Shown piece by piece: positions 8,401 through 15,541 of a stretch of 20,635 nt of DNA. Origin of the DNA: CAZZKG01 sp964654825 (lineage in GTDB: Bacteria; Gemmatimonadota; CAZMKB01). Each line of letters opens with the position of its first letter. Positions within the stretch are counted from its first letter, which is position 1. The stretch is taken from assembly GCA_964654825.1 (NCBI GenBank), contig CAZZKG010000058.1:1-20635 (forward strand), given 5' to 3'. The position numbers and the translations under genes were made by a program. The notes beneath the pieces were generated by a model. The model was not told the origin of the DNA. It searched no databases and was given only the letters and a program-made list of their open reading frames with translations.

Positions 8401-9037
8401 CCTCGAGGAATATGAACAGGAAAAGGAGAGATTTGATTTCCTCACCGCCCAGAGGGCTGACCTTGTTCAGTCAAAAGATGATCTGGAGAAAACCATCAGG
8501 AAACTCAACAGGATCGCCAGGGAGCGGTTCCGGGAGACATTCGCCGAAGTGAAAAAGAATTTTACGAGGATCTTCTCGACACTCTTCCGGGGTGGGGAAG
8601 CCGGACTCGAGCTCATCAATGAGCTCGATCCTCTCGAGAGCGGCATCAGGATCTTCGCTCGACCGAGAGGTAAAAAAGAGCAGGCCATCGAACTCCTTTC
8701 AGGGGGAGAACGTGCACTCTCCGCCATCGCCTTCCTGTTCAGTCTGTATCTCGTCAAATCGAGTCCGTTCTGCATATTCGATGAAGTCGATGCACCACTT
8801 GATGACTCAAATATCCTGAGATTTACCTCCATGCTGCGTGAGTACAGTGACAGGACACAGTTCGTGGTCATCACACACAACAAGAGGACGATGGAAGCCG
8901 CAGATTATATGTATGGAATTTCAATGGAGGAACCGGGTGTGTCCAAGGTGGTGTCCATCAAACTGAATGGGAACGGTAGGAAAGAGGGCCATCAACAGGA
9001 AGAAGAGGTAACGGTCGTTGACGAAGCCGTTGTATAA
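5459..9037 (+). CDS. smc: Chromosome segregation protein SMC
   Basis: This is a full-length SMC of 1192 residues, the ATPase of the bacterial condensin complex that organises and segregates the chromosome. The Walker A motif GPNGCGKSNIVDSIRWVLGE is near residue 31. Long coiled-coil arms run at about 165-500 and 665-1000. The hinge lies at about 505-660 (for example NCVIAEDLNTALLLVSELKK and GGLDFISRDGTFFVS). The C-terminal head has the ABC signature LSGGERALSAIAFLF near 1080 and Walker B FCIFDEVDAPLDD near 1105. Translation begins at TTG 5459, which has a strong AGGAGGAGA ribosome site and gives the canonical MKLLRLELNGFKSF start. The N-terminal part of the hinge looks shorter and more divergent than usual. 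The 75 bp gap upstream holds no obvious promoter. The partner genes scpA and scpB are not in the window. The 3' end overlaps queD by 20 bp. Confidence 0.97.
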   Translation: MKLLRLELNGFKSFPRKTTLEFHRGITSIVGPNGCGKSNIVDSIRWVLGEQNPRSLRGERMDDAIFKGTTTRKPLGLADVTITLSNENGELPVPYQEVSLTRRLHRSGESQYLINKNQMRLKDITDLISGTGIGLSEYSLIDQKLVDTILDDSTNNRRELIEEAAGIASYKRKRHLARRKLEAVENDLRRLGDIVSEVERTVGSLGRHVKKARRYQAYREKQKELDLLLTSRRLSLLSRENQEVSGRRGQMEERVREYRSLVEERTRKIAEIRELVAKLEEETRKRRLEIDSSLARKNELDGDLRLARERLRLSRERLGSLGTEREELKKKKASILEEKQRIETRSGEVKAGLEQSEERFRLQESKTREFSRRLEEKQTLLVSIEKELEEDYRTSVREEARKVSLREDIGQLMKRKAEMEPLLAGESGEVEKMAKEGDDLAGEIEKLSQIVGTLQTELRETEKKRHDLLVRKDSFTRLERESELELNNIKARLESMKGESGEERISSAVRSAVEFGRKLGKSVWRASDLLTVRRTAGPGFIEYFERKTNCVIAEDLNTALLLVSELKKRKIGACSIVPLDIPVPDLKSCPELDGAVPARDLVGCQERFVPVRDLLFGNMQIVPHDADMRELSRLSVGGLDFISRDGTFFVSRCILSAGNNEHRSGDAIQELKIQGEHLMQKLSEACTGLEEVEGFIQEVERGKSKLEAHLQGHSSELSGIETRAHQVAVELVSRSRDKNRLRSEYDSIISLLEKKGSQLRIVEETLSGRTARLDDLREKHDELVGEFKELSDREKQESGLLSDCKIDMVALSSRLREVEILEDNLSAQIQALESEFENREVEEKNLNEKIEGLLVHIKDLENGFEAERLRIEDLNTILRESEKRLRTKREETERDSTDIEMMRAALDELLQERNDLIIREKELSLTLESLTSRIENEWDIKLDLEQIASEASEEAVIEDLEQELADIKRKIHFMGSVNMAALEEYEQEKERFDFLTAQRADLVQSKDDLEKTIRKLNRIARERFRETFAEVKKNFTRIFSTLFRGGEAGLELINELDPLESGIRIFARPRGKKEQAIELLSGGERALSAIAFLFSLYLVKSSPFCIFDEVDAPLDDSNILRFTSMLREYSDRTQFVVITHNKRTMEAADYMYGISMEEPGVSKVVSIKLNGNGRKEGHQQEEEVTVVDEAVV

Positions 9038-9395
9038 AATTGCGGTCACATCTCACTTTTCAAGTGCTCACAGTCTGAAAGGGTACGATGGGGCCTGTGA
9101 GCGGGTGCATGGACACAACTGGCTTATCCGGGTTATCGTGCTGGCCGATACACTCAATGAGATAGGCATGAGCATCGATTTCAAGGACATATCAACCATT
9201 CTGAACCAGATTACGGGGAAACTCGATCACAGAAACCTCGACACTGTCGAAGTATTCAAGGAAATAAATCCAACTGCCGAAAATCTTGCCTCCTATATCT
9301 ACCGGGAAGTGAAGGAAAACCTTCCGGCCGGGATCTCTCTCGAAGAAGTGGAAGTCTCTGAGACGGACAAGTATTCAGTTTCATATTCCGAATAA
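9018..9395 (+). CDS. queD: 6-carboxy-5,6,7,8-tetrahydropterin synthase QueD
   Basis: This 125-residue QueD/PTPS-family enzyme converts 7,8-dihydroneopterin triphosphate to 6-carboxy-tetrahydropterin, the first dedicated step of preQ0 synthesis. Zinc ligands are H18 (in FSSAHSL), H31 and H33 (in HGHNW), and the catalytic Cys is C27 in the CxxxHGH arrangement that marks QueD. The family segment LDHRNLD and the late Glu in EVSETDKYSVSY are also present. The start is the TTG at 9018, which has AGAGG about 10 bp upstream; the TTG at 9030 is too far from that site. The gene begins inside the last codons of smc, and queE follows after 4 bp, so the three pathway genes are probably made from one transcript. 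Confidence 0.93.
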   Translation: MTKPLYKIAVTSHFSSAHSLKGYDGACERVHGHNWLIRVIVLADTLNEIGMSIDFKDISTILNQITGKLDHRNLDTVEVFKEINPTAENLASYIYREVKENLPAGISLEEVEVSETDKYSVSYSE

Positions 9396-9399
9396 CATC

Positions 9400-10041
9400 A
9401 TGAAAGTCAACGAGATCTTTTTAAGCATCCAGGGTGAATCGACGTATCAGGGTGTGCCATGTGTTTTCATCAGACTCGCAGGGTGTAACCTCAGGTGCAG
9501 TTACTGTGATACATCCTATGCTCGAGATCGCGTCGATGGAGAGGAGCTCTCCATCACGGAGGTTCTCGACAGAGTGAGGATCTATTCCTGTTCCACCGTG
9601 GAGATCACCGGTGGAGAACCGCTTCTTCAGAAAGGTACGTTCGAACTGGCGGCGAAATTACTCGATTCAGGATACAGGGTGATGGTCGAGACGAACGGTA
9701 CGATCGATATCTCGAGTCTCGATCCGAGGGTTATTCGGGTGGTGGATATCAAATGTCCGGGGAGCGGTCACACACATGAGATCATGTGGGACAACCTGAA
9801 ACATTTAGGGAGTGGGGATGAGATAAAATTTGTCATTTCATCCAGGGATGATTACGAATGGGCGAGAGAGATCATCCGTGACAGGAATCTTACCGATCAT
9901 AACACTGTTCTGCTCTCGCCCGCGTTCAGCCTCATCGAACCGGCTGACCTGGCAGAGTGGATTCTCCGGGATGGATTGGGGGTAAGACTCAACCTCCAGA
10001 TCCACAAGTACATCTGGAAACCTGGTGCGAGAGGACGGTAA
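9400..10041 (+). CDS. queE: 7-carboxy-7-deazaguanine synthase QueE
   Basis: This 213-residue radical SAM enzyme rearranges 6-carboxy-tetrahydropterin to 7-carboxy-7-deazaguanine. The [4Fe-4S]-binding cysteines are C29, C33 and C36 in CNLRCSYC. The substrate-binding opening is FLSIQGESTYQGVPCVFIRL, and the SAM-binding GGEP occurs in EITGGEPLLQ. The C-terminus ends in the QIHKYIWKPGARGR form typical of short QueE proteins. The start is ATG 9400, four bases after the queD stop. The stop TAA shares one base with the queC ATG (TAATG), indicating coupled translation. Confidence 0.94.
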   Translation: MKVNEIFLSIQGESTYQGVPCVFIRLAGCNLRCSYCDTSYARDRVDGEELSITEVLDRVRIYSCSTVEITGGEPLLQKGTFELAAKLLDSGYRVMVETNGTIDISSLDPRVIRVVDIKCPGSGHTHEIMWDNLKHLGSGDEIKFVISSRDDYEWAREIIRDRNLTDHNTVLLSPAFSLIEPADLAEWILRDGLGVRLNLQIHKYIWKPGARGR

Positions 10042-10718
10042 TGAAACCTGCTCGAATGGCGGTCGCTCTCGTGAGCGGGGGTCTCGACAGCTGCGTGAGT
10101 GCGGCGCTGGCCTGCAAGGATTTCGAGACGGCGTTTCTCCACATTAATTATGGACAGAGGACCGAACCGAGAGAGCTGAAAGCGTTTCACTCGCTGGCGG
10201 ATTTCTTCGGCGTAAAACGCCGACTCGTAGCATCACTCCCCCACCTCGGCAGCATCGGCGGCTCGAGTCTCACTGACCGGGAGATACACATCGAGTCCGG
10301 ATCGCTGTCCACTCCCGGTGTAATCCCTTCGACGTACGTTCCGTTTCGAAATGCCCAGTTCCTTTCGATCGCGGTCTCATGGGCGGAGGTACTGAAAGCG
10401 ACCAGCATATATATCGGTGCCGTTGAGGAGGACAGCTCAGGGTATCCGGATTGTCGGAAAATCTTTTATGATGCGTTTAACGTCGTAATCAGAGCCGGTA
10501 CCCGGCCCGAGACCAGTATCGAGGTGGTCACTCCCCTCATCGACAAAAAAAAATCGGAAATAGTCAAACTCGGCAGTGAGCTCGGATTACCTTTCCATCT
10601 CACCTGGTCCTGCTACATGAAGGAAGACATCGCCTGTGGAATGTGCGAGAGTTGTCTTTTAAGACTCCGCGGCTTCGAAGAGGCGGGGATCAAAGATCCT
10701 ATACCCTACGAGTCCTGA
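10041..10718 (+). CDS. queC: 7-cyano-7-deazaguanine synthase QueC
   Basis: This 225-residue ATP-dependent enzyme turns 7-carboxy-7-deazaguanine and ammonia into preQ0. The PP-loop motif is SGGLDS at residues 12-17, followed by INYGQRTEPRE. The zinc site has four cysteines at C191, C199, C202 and C205 (in SCYMKEDIACGMCESC). The ATG at 10041 is chosen because it overlaps the queE stop and gives the family length; the longer in-frame reading to 9957 would run 84 bp into queE. The 3' end overlaps the convergent small gene by 13 bp. PreQ0 feeds queuosine in tRNA and, in some bacteria, 7-deazaguanine DNA modification. Neither queF, tgt nor dpd genes are in the window, so the end product is open. 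Confidence 0.95.
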   Translation: MKPARMAVALVSGGLDSCVSAALACKDFETAFLHINYGQRTEPRELKAFHSLADFFGVKRRLVASLPHLGSIGGSSLTDREIHIESGSLSTPGVIPSTYVPFRNAQFLSIAVSWAEVLKATSIYIGAVEEDSSGYPDCRKIFYDAFNVVIRAGTRPETSIEVVTPLIDKKKSEIVKLGSELGLPFHLTWSCYMKEDIACGMCESCLLRLRGFEEAGIKDPIPYES

Positions 10719-10963
10719 TCCTTTCCCATCTTTTTCTTGTATCCTTCGAGACTTTTGTTCAGACAGCCGATAAGTTCGGTGGCCACATTGATAATCTGAT
10801 TGTTGTTGAACTGGTGACGTCGCAGCTCTCTGTAGAATGAGACCGCGACGGACGCAGCGATTCGGTCAGGGTGAGCTGAAGCATCATCCAGGTTGATGTT
10901 CAGTGAAAGGTGAGGCCTCCTGTACTCAGCGTGGCCGTTTGCTTTTTCGTCCTTTTCACTCAT
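10706..10963 (-). CDS. Small hypothetical protein, 85 residues
   Basis: I do not recognise this protein. It is 85 residues, soluble and charged, with an N-terminal polar stretch (MSEKDEKANGHAEYRRP), then a short strand-like LSLNINLDD and a predicted helical body (VAVSFYRELRRHQFNNNQIINVATELIGCLNKSLEGYKKK). It is likely a real gene because AGGAAGGA lies about 7 bp before the ATG, and it sits 39 bp after the flippase-like gene in the same direction. It ends 13 bp inside queC on the other strand. No membrane segment or cysteine pair is seen, so function cannot be proposed. Confidence 0.7.
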   Translation of the reverse strand: MSEKDEKANGHAEYRRPHLSLNINLDDASAHPDRIAASVAVSFYRELRRHQFNNNQIINVATELIGCLNKSLEGYKKKMGKDQDS

Positions 10964-11002
10964 AATCGAGTTCCTTCCTGTTTCGGCTCCCCCCGGGTAG
11001 TA

Positions 11003-12007
11003 TCACTGTTCGTGCGGGGGAGGTGAATCCGTTTCAGAGTTGAGATGCGTCGTCTCGGGGAGAGGTGCCTCTCCGAATTTCCTCTGGAATAGGAGAACAA
11101 ATACCGCACCGACCAGGACGCCGAACCAGAGGGTGCACACTCTGAAAAGAAGTGTCGATGCAACGGCGTGAAACCTGGGCATTGCTGTCTTCATGAGCAG
11201 ACCCGTCATGCTCCCCTCGGTTATCCCGAGACCCCCCGGTAACATGGTCACAGCACCCGCGATAATAGAAAAGGCATAGATAAAGGCGGTCTTTGTCAGC
11301 TCGAATTCGATCTGAAATCCCTTCAGGGTAATGTAGAATCCGGAACATTCCACGGACCAGGCAACGATACTGAGAATCGTCGACAGGACCAGGATTTTTA
11401 CCTTCAGGAGCTGAAACATACTCTCGTAAGCAGTATGAATTTTATGTGCCAGCCGTGAAATGAGCGGTGTCCTTTCGAATATCCCGATGATGCTCAAGCT
11501 GATCGGTTTTGTGCTGATAATGAGGATAAAACCGGCGAGGACAACACCGACGATGAAGAGTACCCTGACTCCGAACTTGTACGCGGCAACACCCCCGAGA
11601 GAGAGTACTATCAGTCCGAGAACATCGGTAAGACGCTCCGCGAACACTACCGGGGCCGATTTGCTTATCGGGGTACCGTTGACCTGTTTGAGCAGGAAGG
11701 ATTTGAGCACTTCTCCCATCTTGGCAGGTGTGATCGACATCACCAATCCTGATAGGAATATGAGGAGACTGTCCTTCTCGGAGACATGAATCCCGAGCGT
11801 GGTGATGTAATAGTGCCATTTGATGAATCTGATGAGGTAGCTGGCGAATGCGAGGAACAGGATGAATGGTAGGAACGACCAGCGAAACTCGGCAAGGGCT
11901 CTGGTGAGCTGACCGAAATCAGCATAGATACTAAAGCCGATGAAGATAATCGCTCCAAAAGCCAGTGAAAGGAGGAGCTTGTTCCTTATTCTCCAGAGAA
12001 AGTTCAA
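11003..12007 (-). CDS. Lysylphosphatidylglycerol synthase transmembrane region / flippase-like protein
   Basis: This 334-residue polytopic inner-membrane protein belongs to the family of the MprF N-terminal flippase domain (UPF0104/AglD-like). Sequence support comes from about eight hydrophobic segments, the early FIKWHYYITTLGI loop, TPAKMGEVLKSFLLK, and late MLPGGLGITEGSMTGLL, which carry conserved motifs of the family. The aminoacyl-transferase domain of full MprF is absent, so it more likely moves a lipid-linked substrate than makes lysyl-phosphatidylglycerol. The C-terminal 25 residues are hydrophilic and proline-rich. Translation starts at TTG (complement of 12005-12007) with GAGGAA about 4 bp upstream. 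A perfect consensus promoter lies just before it. Confidence 0.88.
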   Translation of the reverse strand: MNFLWRIRNKLLLSLAFGAIIFIGFSIYADFGQLTRALAEFRWSFLPFILFLAFASYLIRFIKWHYYITTLGIHVSEKDSLLIFLSGLVMSITPAKMGEVLKSFLLKQVNGTPISKSAPVVFAERLTDVLGLIVLSLGGVAAYKFGVRVLFIVGVVLAGFILIISTKPISLSIIGIFERTPLISRLAHKIHTAYESMFQLLKVKILVLSTILSIVAWSVECSGFYITLKGFQIEFELTKTAFIYAFSIIAGAVTMLPGGLGITEGSMTGLLMKTAMPRFHAVASTLLFRVCTLWFGVLVGAVFVLLFQRKFGEAPLPETTHLNSETDSPPPHEQ

Positions 12008-12032
12008 AAATTCCTCGATTTCTGGTTAAACC

Positions 12033-12061
12033 ATTATAAAGCAACAGGTTTCATTTGTCAA
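12033..12061 (-). promoter_or_regulatory. Perfect consensus sigma-70 promoter for the flippase-like gene
   Basis: On the minus strand TTGACA (complement of 12056-12061), a 17 bp spacer and TATAAT (complement of 12033-12038) match the consensus exactly. Transcription would begin near 12026, giving a leader of about 20 nt before the TTG start. Confidence 0.85.
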
Positions 12062-12126
12062 CGGGAGCGGTGAGCTCTGGCCGCCGGTGGGGAAAGGGGG
12101 TAGAACGAAGAAACGGAGAAGGAGGG

Positions 12127-13365
12127 CTAGCCAGTCACCTTGAACGAAAAAAGGTCCATGTCATAAAGTGTCCCGGGTGGTATACCGATCCAGCCCCAGT
12201 ACTCGTATATGGAAGGTGGTGTCACAACCGGGATATCATGAACCAGGTGTACCTGCGCGGTGTAGCCGGCCGGTAATGTATACTCCGCCGGCCCAAGTAT
12301 CGTAATATTCAGGCCTTTCGATTTTTTGACTTTCGTCAGAATCCAGAATGGTGTCGACTGCTCCCACCTGTTGATGACTGTGTACGTTATTCCCAACTGA
12401 CCGCCACTGGTGACGGATCTCCGATCCGGTGTCATGTAGAGAGTGAGGTCATCGGCCTGGTCGAACGAACAGGCACCGATGTCCCTGACCGTCCCATCGG
12501 GATCAAAAGAGCCCGGATTGCCGGTATCGATACAGGGAGATCCCCAGAGCAGTCGATAATCCATTCGTGCGGGAAGGACGAAGAGGGGATCGTCATCGAG
12601 ATTTCCCGGTCCGGGCCAGTCGCCCTCGACATCAGAATACATGATGGTGAGGAGAGCCCCCGAGTCAGAATATATCTGGGGGCCCGAATCCGCCGTATTA
12701 TCGCGCAGGATGGAGCTTGTAACCGTCGACAAGCCTCCGTAGATGAGGTAGATACCACCTCCGTAGAAGGACGTTACATTGTTCAGAATCGTGCAGCCGT
12801 CTATGGTGAGAGGGGATTCCCAGCCATAGATACCTCCACCGTTGCCCTTCGCGGTATTGTCGGCGATGATAGTCCCGGTGATTATACTCGATGAATAGTA
12901 AAAGTAGATACCTCCGCCGTAACCGTAAGTGAACCCGGCAGCCGTATTTTTTGTGATTACATTGTTCGAAATGGTCGGCGAGGAATTCTCGCATGCTATG
13001 CCACCACCGTTGCCGTACCAGCCGTTAATGATGGTAAACCCATCCAGAATGGAGCTCGAGTCCTCCATCGACTGGAAGAGAAAACCACGGTGGAAATCAA
13101 GTGAGTCTCCCTCACAATTGATAATCGTGAACCCGGGGCCGCGCTCGCTTTTCACGACAATCGCTTTTCCTCCGAAGTCGATATCCCTGTTGCCGTTACC
13201 GCTGTATAATCCGTCAGCTACCAGGACGGTGTCTCCATCGGTTGAAGCGAGGATGCCAGCCTGGATCGTGGAAAAATCTCCGGGTATGTGTATGGTTTCC
13301 GAAGGGGCGGTATTCCCAGTCAGTAACGTCATTGTTACCACCAGCCAGGTCAAACGTGTGTGCAT
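12127..13365 (-). CDS. Secreted right-handed beta-helix protein with C-terminal shared module
   Basis: This is a predicted exported protein of 412 residues. A signal peptide covers about 1-22 (MHTRLTWLVVTMTLLTGNTA). Residues 28-240 form parallel beta-helix repeats, visible as recurrent GGGI(Y/A) and N..I..N turns (for example GNGGGIACENSSPTISNN, GYGGGIYFYYSSS, GNGGGIYGWESPLTIDG). They start with the IHIPGDFSTIQAGILASTDGD opening of this family and end in the SPCIDTGNPGSFDPDGTVRDIG closing segment. Residues 306-412 form a separate beta-rich module that resembles the C-terminus of the partial protein at the right edge. The ATG at 13365 is chosen over an upstream in-frame TTG because GAGGAG lies 6 bp before it and it leads straight into the signal peptide. 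The ligand is unknown; polysaccharide binding or cleavage is only a possibility. Confidence 0.87.
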   Translation of the reverse strand: MHTRLTWLVVTMTLLTGNTAPSETIHIPGDFSTIQAGILASTDGDTVLVADGLYSGNGNRDIDFGGKAIVVKSERGPGFTIINCEGDSLDFHRGFLFQSMEDSSSILDGFTIINGWYGNGGGIACENSSPTISNNVITKNTAAGFTYGYGGGIYFYYSSSIITGTIIADNTAKGNGGGIYGWESPLTIDGCTILNNVTSFYGGGIYLIYGGLSTVTSSILRDNTADSGPQIYSDSGALLTIMYSDVEGDWPGPGNLDDDPLFVLPARMDYRLLWGSPCIDTGNPGSFDPDGTVRDIGACSFDQADDLTLYMTPDRRSVTSGGQLGITYTVINRWEQSTPFWILTKVKKSKGLNITILGPAEYTLPAGYTAQVHLVHDIPVVTPPSIYEYWGWIGIPPGTLYDMDLFSFKVTG

Positions 13366-13407
13366 TCTCACTCCTCGAGAGGATAAAAAAGTCAATTCTA
13401 CCCTTAA

Positions 13408-13437
13408 ATTGTATCATAAATCGGTGCGAATAGTCAA
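13408..13437 (-). promoter_or_regulatory. Sigma-70 promoter for the beta-helix gene
   Basis: On the minus strand TTGACT (complement of 13432-13437), an 18 bp spacer and TACAAT (complement of 13408-13413) sit 43 bp before the ATG. The -35 hexamer overlaps the stop codon of the amidinotransferase-like gene, so the beta-helix gene can be expressed separately from it. Confidence 0.7.
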
Positions 13438-14279
13438 GCGAGCTGGCGTCTTCTGTGAGAGGCCTCCCCCCTCTCAATGGGCAGGATGAGACAGCTGGGC
13501 CCGCCCCGGCCCTTGATAAACTCGGAGAGGTTGGCGGAATGGACGCAGATTTTGTTCTGGAGGAGAGCCCCGATCGTCGAACTGTGTGCGCTGTGTGCGA
13601 TAACTTCCCGGTCGCCGAGGCAGATGACATTCGCCGCTGCGAATGATCCGTCACCGATCTCGATCGTCTCGAATCCTCTGAAAAATCCCTTTTTGAAGAC
13701 GCCTTTCGCACAAATGATCGTTTCCGGTCCTGCAAGACTCATCGCTCCCCCGAGATGGAGGTACGGTTCGGGAACCGCGGCCGTCCGGACCTCGAATCCA
13801 ATGCTCCGGAGCAGCGGAGAAATCTGTCTGATGCCTTCCGGGTTGGTCCTCCCGGACCTGCCGAGGAAAGCGACTTCTCCCGCGAGGATCACATCCCCTC
13901 CCTCCACTGAAGCCGGGTCCAGAACCGCACCCGAGCAGGGGATACCCAGAGAGTCTAGTACTCCGCTCATCCAGCCTTCCTCACCTCGCCGCGAGGGAAG
14001 CCCCATGCGAAGCTGAATGAACCCCGAGGGCGTGACCACGGACATGTCCCGTGTGAAGACGGAGTTGGGGTGTCCTTCGAGCTCCTCCAGGTCGATTACC
14101 CGGCACCCCGTGTCGGCGAGAATCGATTTCAGGAGGTTGTGCTGGTTCATTGCGATATCCGGCATCGAAGGCTCATACATGTTGTGGGTTGTCAGGGAAT
14201 CGGAACTCACAGCGGTATACTCCTTCTTAGGGCTCGAAACGATGACCTTTTTCAGTTTCTCACCTTCTGACCTGATCAT
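13434..14279 (-). CDS. Arginine deiminase / DDAH-like amidinotransferase-superfamily enzyme
   Basis: This 281-residue protein has the guanidino-modifying superfamily fold, whose members hydrolyse arginine, dimethylarginine or related guanidino compounds. Conserved elements are NSVFTRDM (72-79), EGGD (126-129), the catalytic His in YLHLGGAMS (H175) and the nucleophile in GRGGPSCLILPIER (C263), all present. The length and the RGGPxC ending fit the dimethylargininase/arginine deiminase-related branch more than the classical 400-residue ArcA. The exact substrate cannot be told. The ATG at 14279 is chosen (AAGGA upstream); a TTG 51 bp earlier would overlap the antiporter gene. The antiporter gene ends 34 bp upstream, so the two are probably co-transcribed. 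Confidence 0.83.
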   Translation of the reverse strand: MIRSEGEKLKKVIVSSPKKEYTAVSSDSLTTHNMYEPSMPDIAMNQHNLLKSILADTGCRVIDLEELEGHPNSVFTRDMSVVTPSGFIQLRMGLPSRRGEEGWMSGVLDSLGIPCSGAVLDPASVEGGDVILAGEVAFLGRSGRTNPEGIRQISPLLRSIGFEVRTAAVPEPYLHLGGAMSLAGPETIICAKGVFKKGFFRGFETIEIGDGSFAAANVICLGDREVIAHSAHSSTIGALLQNKICVHSANLSEFIKGRGGPSCLILPIERGEASHRRRQLA

Positions 14280-14313
14280 GGTATTGCCTGTCCTTTGCTG
14301 AGTGTTGTTCGTG

Positions 14314-15273
14314 CTAGATCGTGGAGGCAAGCCAGCCGATGTAAATCAAGTACAGGAAGAGAAGCAATCCTCCTTCGAATCGGGAGATGTAGCTCTTCGA
14401 ACCAATGATCGGGAACAGTATAAGACTCAAACCGAGCATGACCAGATAATCCCAGGTGAAATCAGCGCTCACTCTGATCGGAGACACTATTGCGATGACG
14501 CCGATCACACAGAAAATATTGAAGATACAGCTCCCTATGATGTTTCCGAGACTGATGTCGTGTTCTCCTTTGCGGATCGCGACAACGGAGGTGGCGAGCT
14601 CCGGGAGAGAAGTGCCGATTGCCACCATGCTCAACGCGATGATCTTGCGGCTCACTCCAAGGGCCTCGGCGATGTGTACAGCCGATTCGATAATCAGGTG
14701 GGCACCGAAGAGCAGGAATCCGAGTCCGGCCAGCGTGATCGCCATGGCGATGGGAATGCTCTTGTCTTTCGACTGTATGTGATCTCTGTATTCCCTCACG
14801 ATTTCTTCAGGCAGTTCGTTTTTTTCCCTGATCATTGAACGGTAATTGACCAAAATGAAAATGATAATTCCGAAGAACAGAATGACCCCATTCCAGAAAC
14901 TGATCTCACTGTCCATCGCCACGACGAGGAGGATGAGTGCGGAAAGAATCATGATAGGAATCTCCCGCCGGATCGTCTTCACGTTGCATTCGAGAGGCCG
15001 GACGAGTGCTGAGATCCCGAGAACGAGTCCGATGTTGGCGATGTTGCTGCCGATCACATTTCCGAGGGTGATAGCCGGTTCGTTCCGCATACTTGCTATC
15101 AGACTGACTACGAGTTCGGGGGCCGAGGTGCCGAACGCAACTACCGTGAGGCCGATAACGAGCGGAGTGACCTTCAAAATGCTCGCTATGCGTGAACTGC
15201 CCCTCACGAACCAGTCCGCACCGTAATAAAGGAAGAAAATCCCGATCAGAAAGAGGATATATTTTACAATCAT
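14314..15273 (-). CDS. Calcium/sodium antiporter, YrbG-like (CaCA family)
   Basis: This 319-residue inner-membrane cation exchanger is built of two inverted halves. Each half has the two diagnostic alpha motifs: VAFGTSAPELVVS (45-57) with GNVIGSNIANIG (71-82), and VAIGTSLPELATS (217-229) with GNIIGSCIFNIF (243-254). The ion-coordinating Glu, Ser and Asn positions are all kept. About ten hydrophobic helices are visible, with a charged cytoplasmic loop at about 145-172. Family members exchange Na+ or H+ for Ca2+. A possible promoter lies about 39 bp upstream, and the amidinotransferase-like gene follows after 34 bp. Confidence 0.95.
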   Translation of the reverse strand: MIVKYILFLIGIFFLYYGADWFVRGSSRIASILKVTPLVIGLTVVAFGTSAPELVVSLIASMRNEPAITLGNVIGSNIANIGLVLGISALVRPLECNVKTIRREIPIMILSALILLVVAMDSEISFWNGVILFFGIIIFILVNYRSMIREKNELPEEIVREYRDHIQSKDKSIPIAMAITLAGLGFLLFGAHLIIESAVHIAEALGVSRKIIALSMVAIGTSLPELATSVVAIRKGEHDISLGNIIGSCIFNIFCVIGVIAIVSPIRVSADFTWDYLVMLGLSLILFPIIGSKSYISRFEGGLLLFLYLIYIGWLASTI

Positions 15274-15311
15274 AGATCCTGCCGGTGATCTGAAGATCCT
15301 GAGAGTTACAG

Positions 15312-15341
15312 ATAATATATATTCGGTTCAATCGATCACAA
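15312..15341 (-). promoter_or_regulatory. Possible sigma-70 promoter for the antiporter gene
   Basis: On the minus strand TTGTGA (complement of 15336-15341), an 18 bp spacer and TATTAT (complement of 15312-15317) lie in an AT-rich patch about 39 bp before the antiporter ATG. The -35 match is imperfect. Confidence 0.45.
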
Positions 15342-15455
15342 GCAGAAATTAGCGGGTTCTCAGGATTACGCATATCAATGGGCCTGAGACAGTCTGCTAA
15401 GTGCGTGCCGTGCTCTTCGATGGAATCCGGTAGAGATTTACCGGCATCGTGATCA

Positions 15456-15484
15456 TTGACGCGGCACTTCATTGACGATATAAT
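15456..15484 (+). promoter_or_regulatory. Near-perfect sigma-70 promoter for the DUF481 gene
   Basis: TTGACG (15456-15461), a 17 bp spacer and TATAAT (15479-15484) differ from the consensus at one position. Transcription would begin near 15491, about 50 nt before the ATG. With the antiporter promoter it makes the 268 bp divergent intergenic region bidirectional. Confidence 0.85.
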
Positions 15485-15541
15485 CCACACGTTAGTGAAC
15501 AGATCTTCGCCTTTGCCGGACACTTCGAATAACCCGGGATC

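Noticed and set aside
13477..14016. Open plus-strand frame of 179 codons
   Set aside because: It is antisense to the amidinotransferase-like gene, whose catalytic motifs are intact, and shows no domain pattern of its own.
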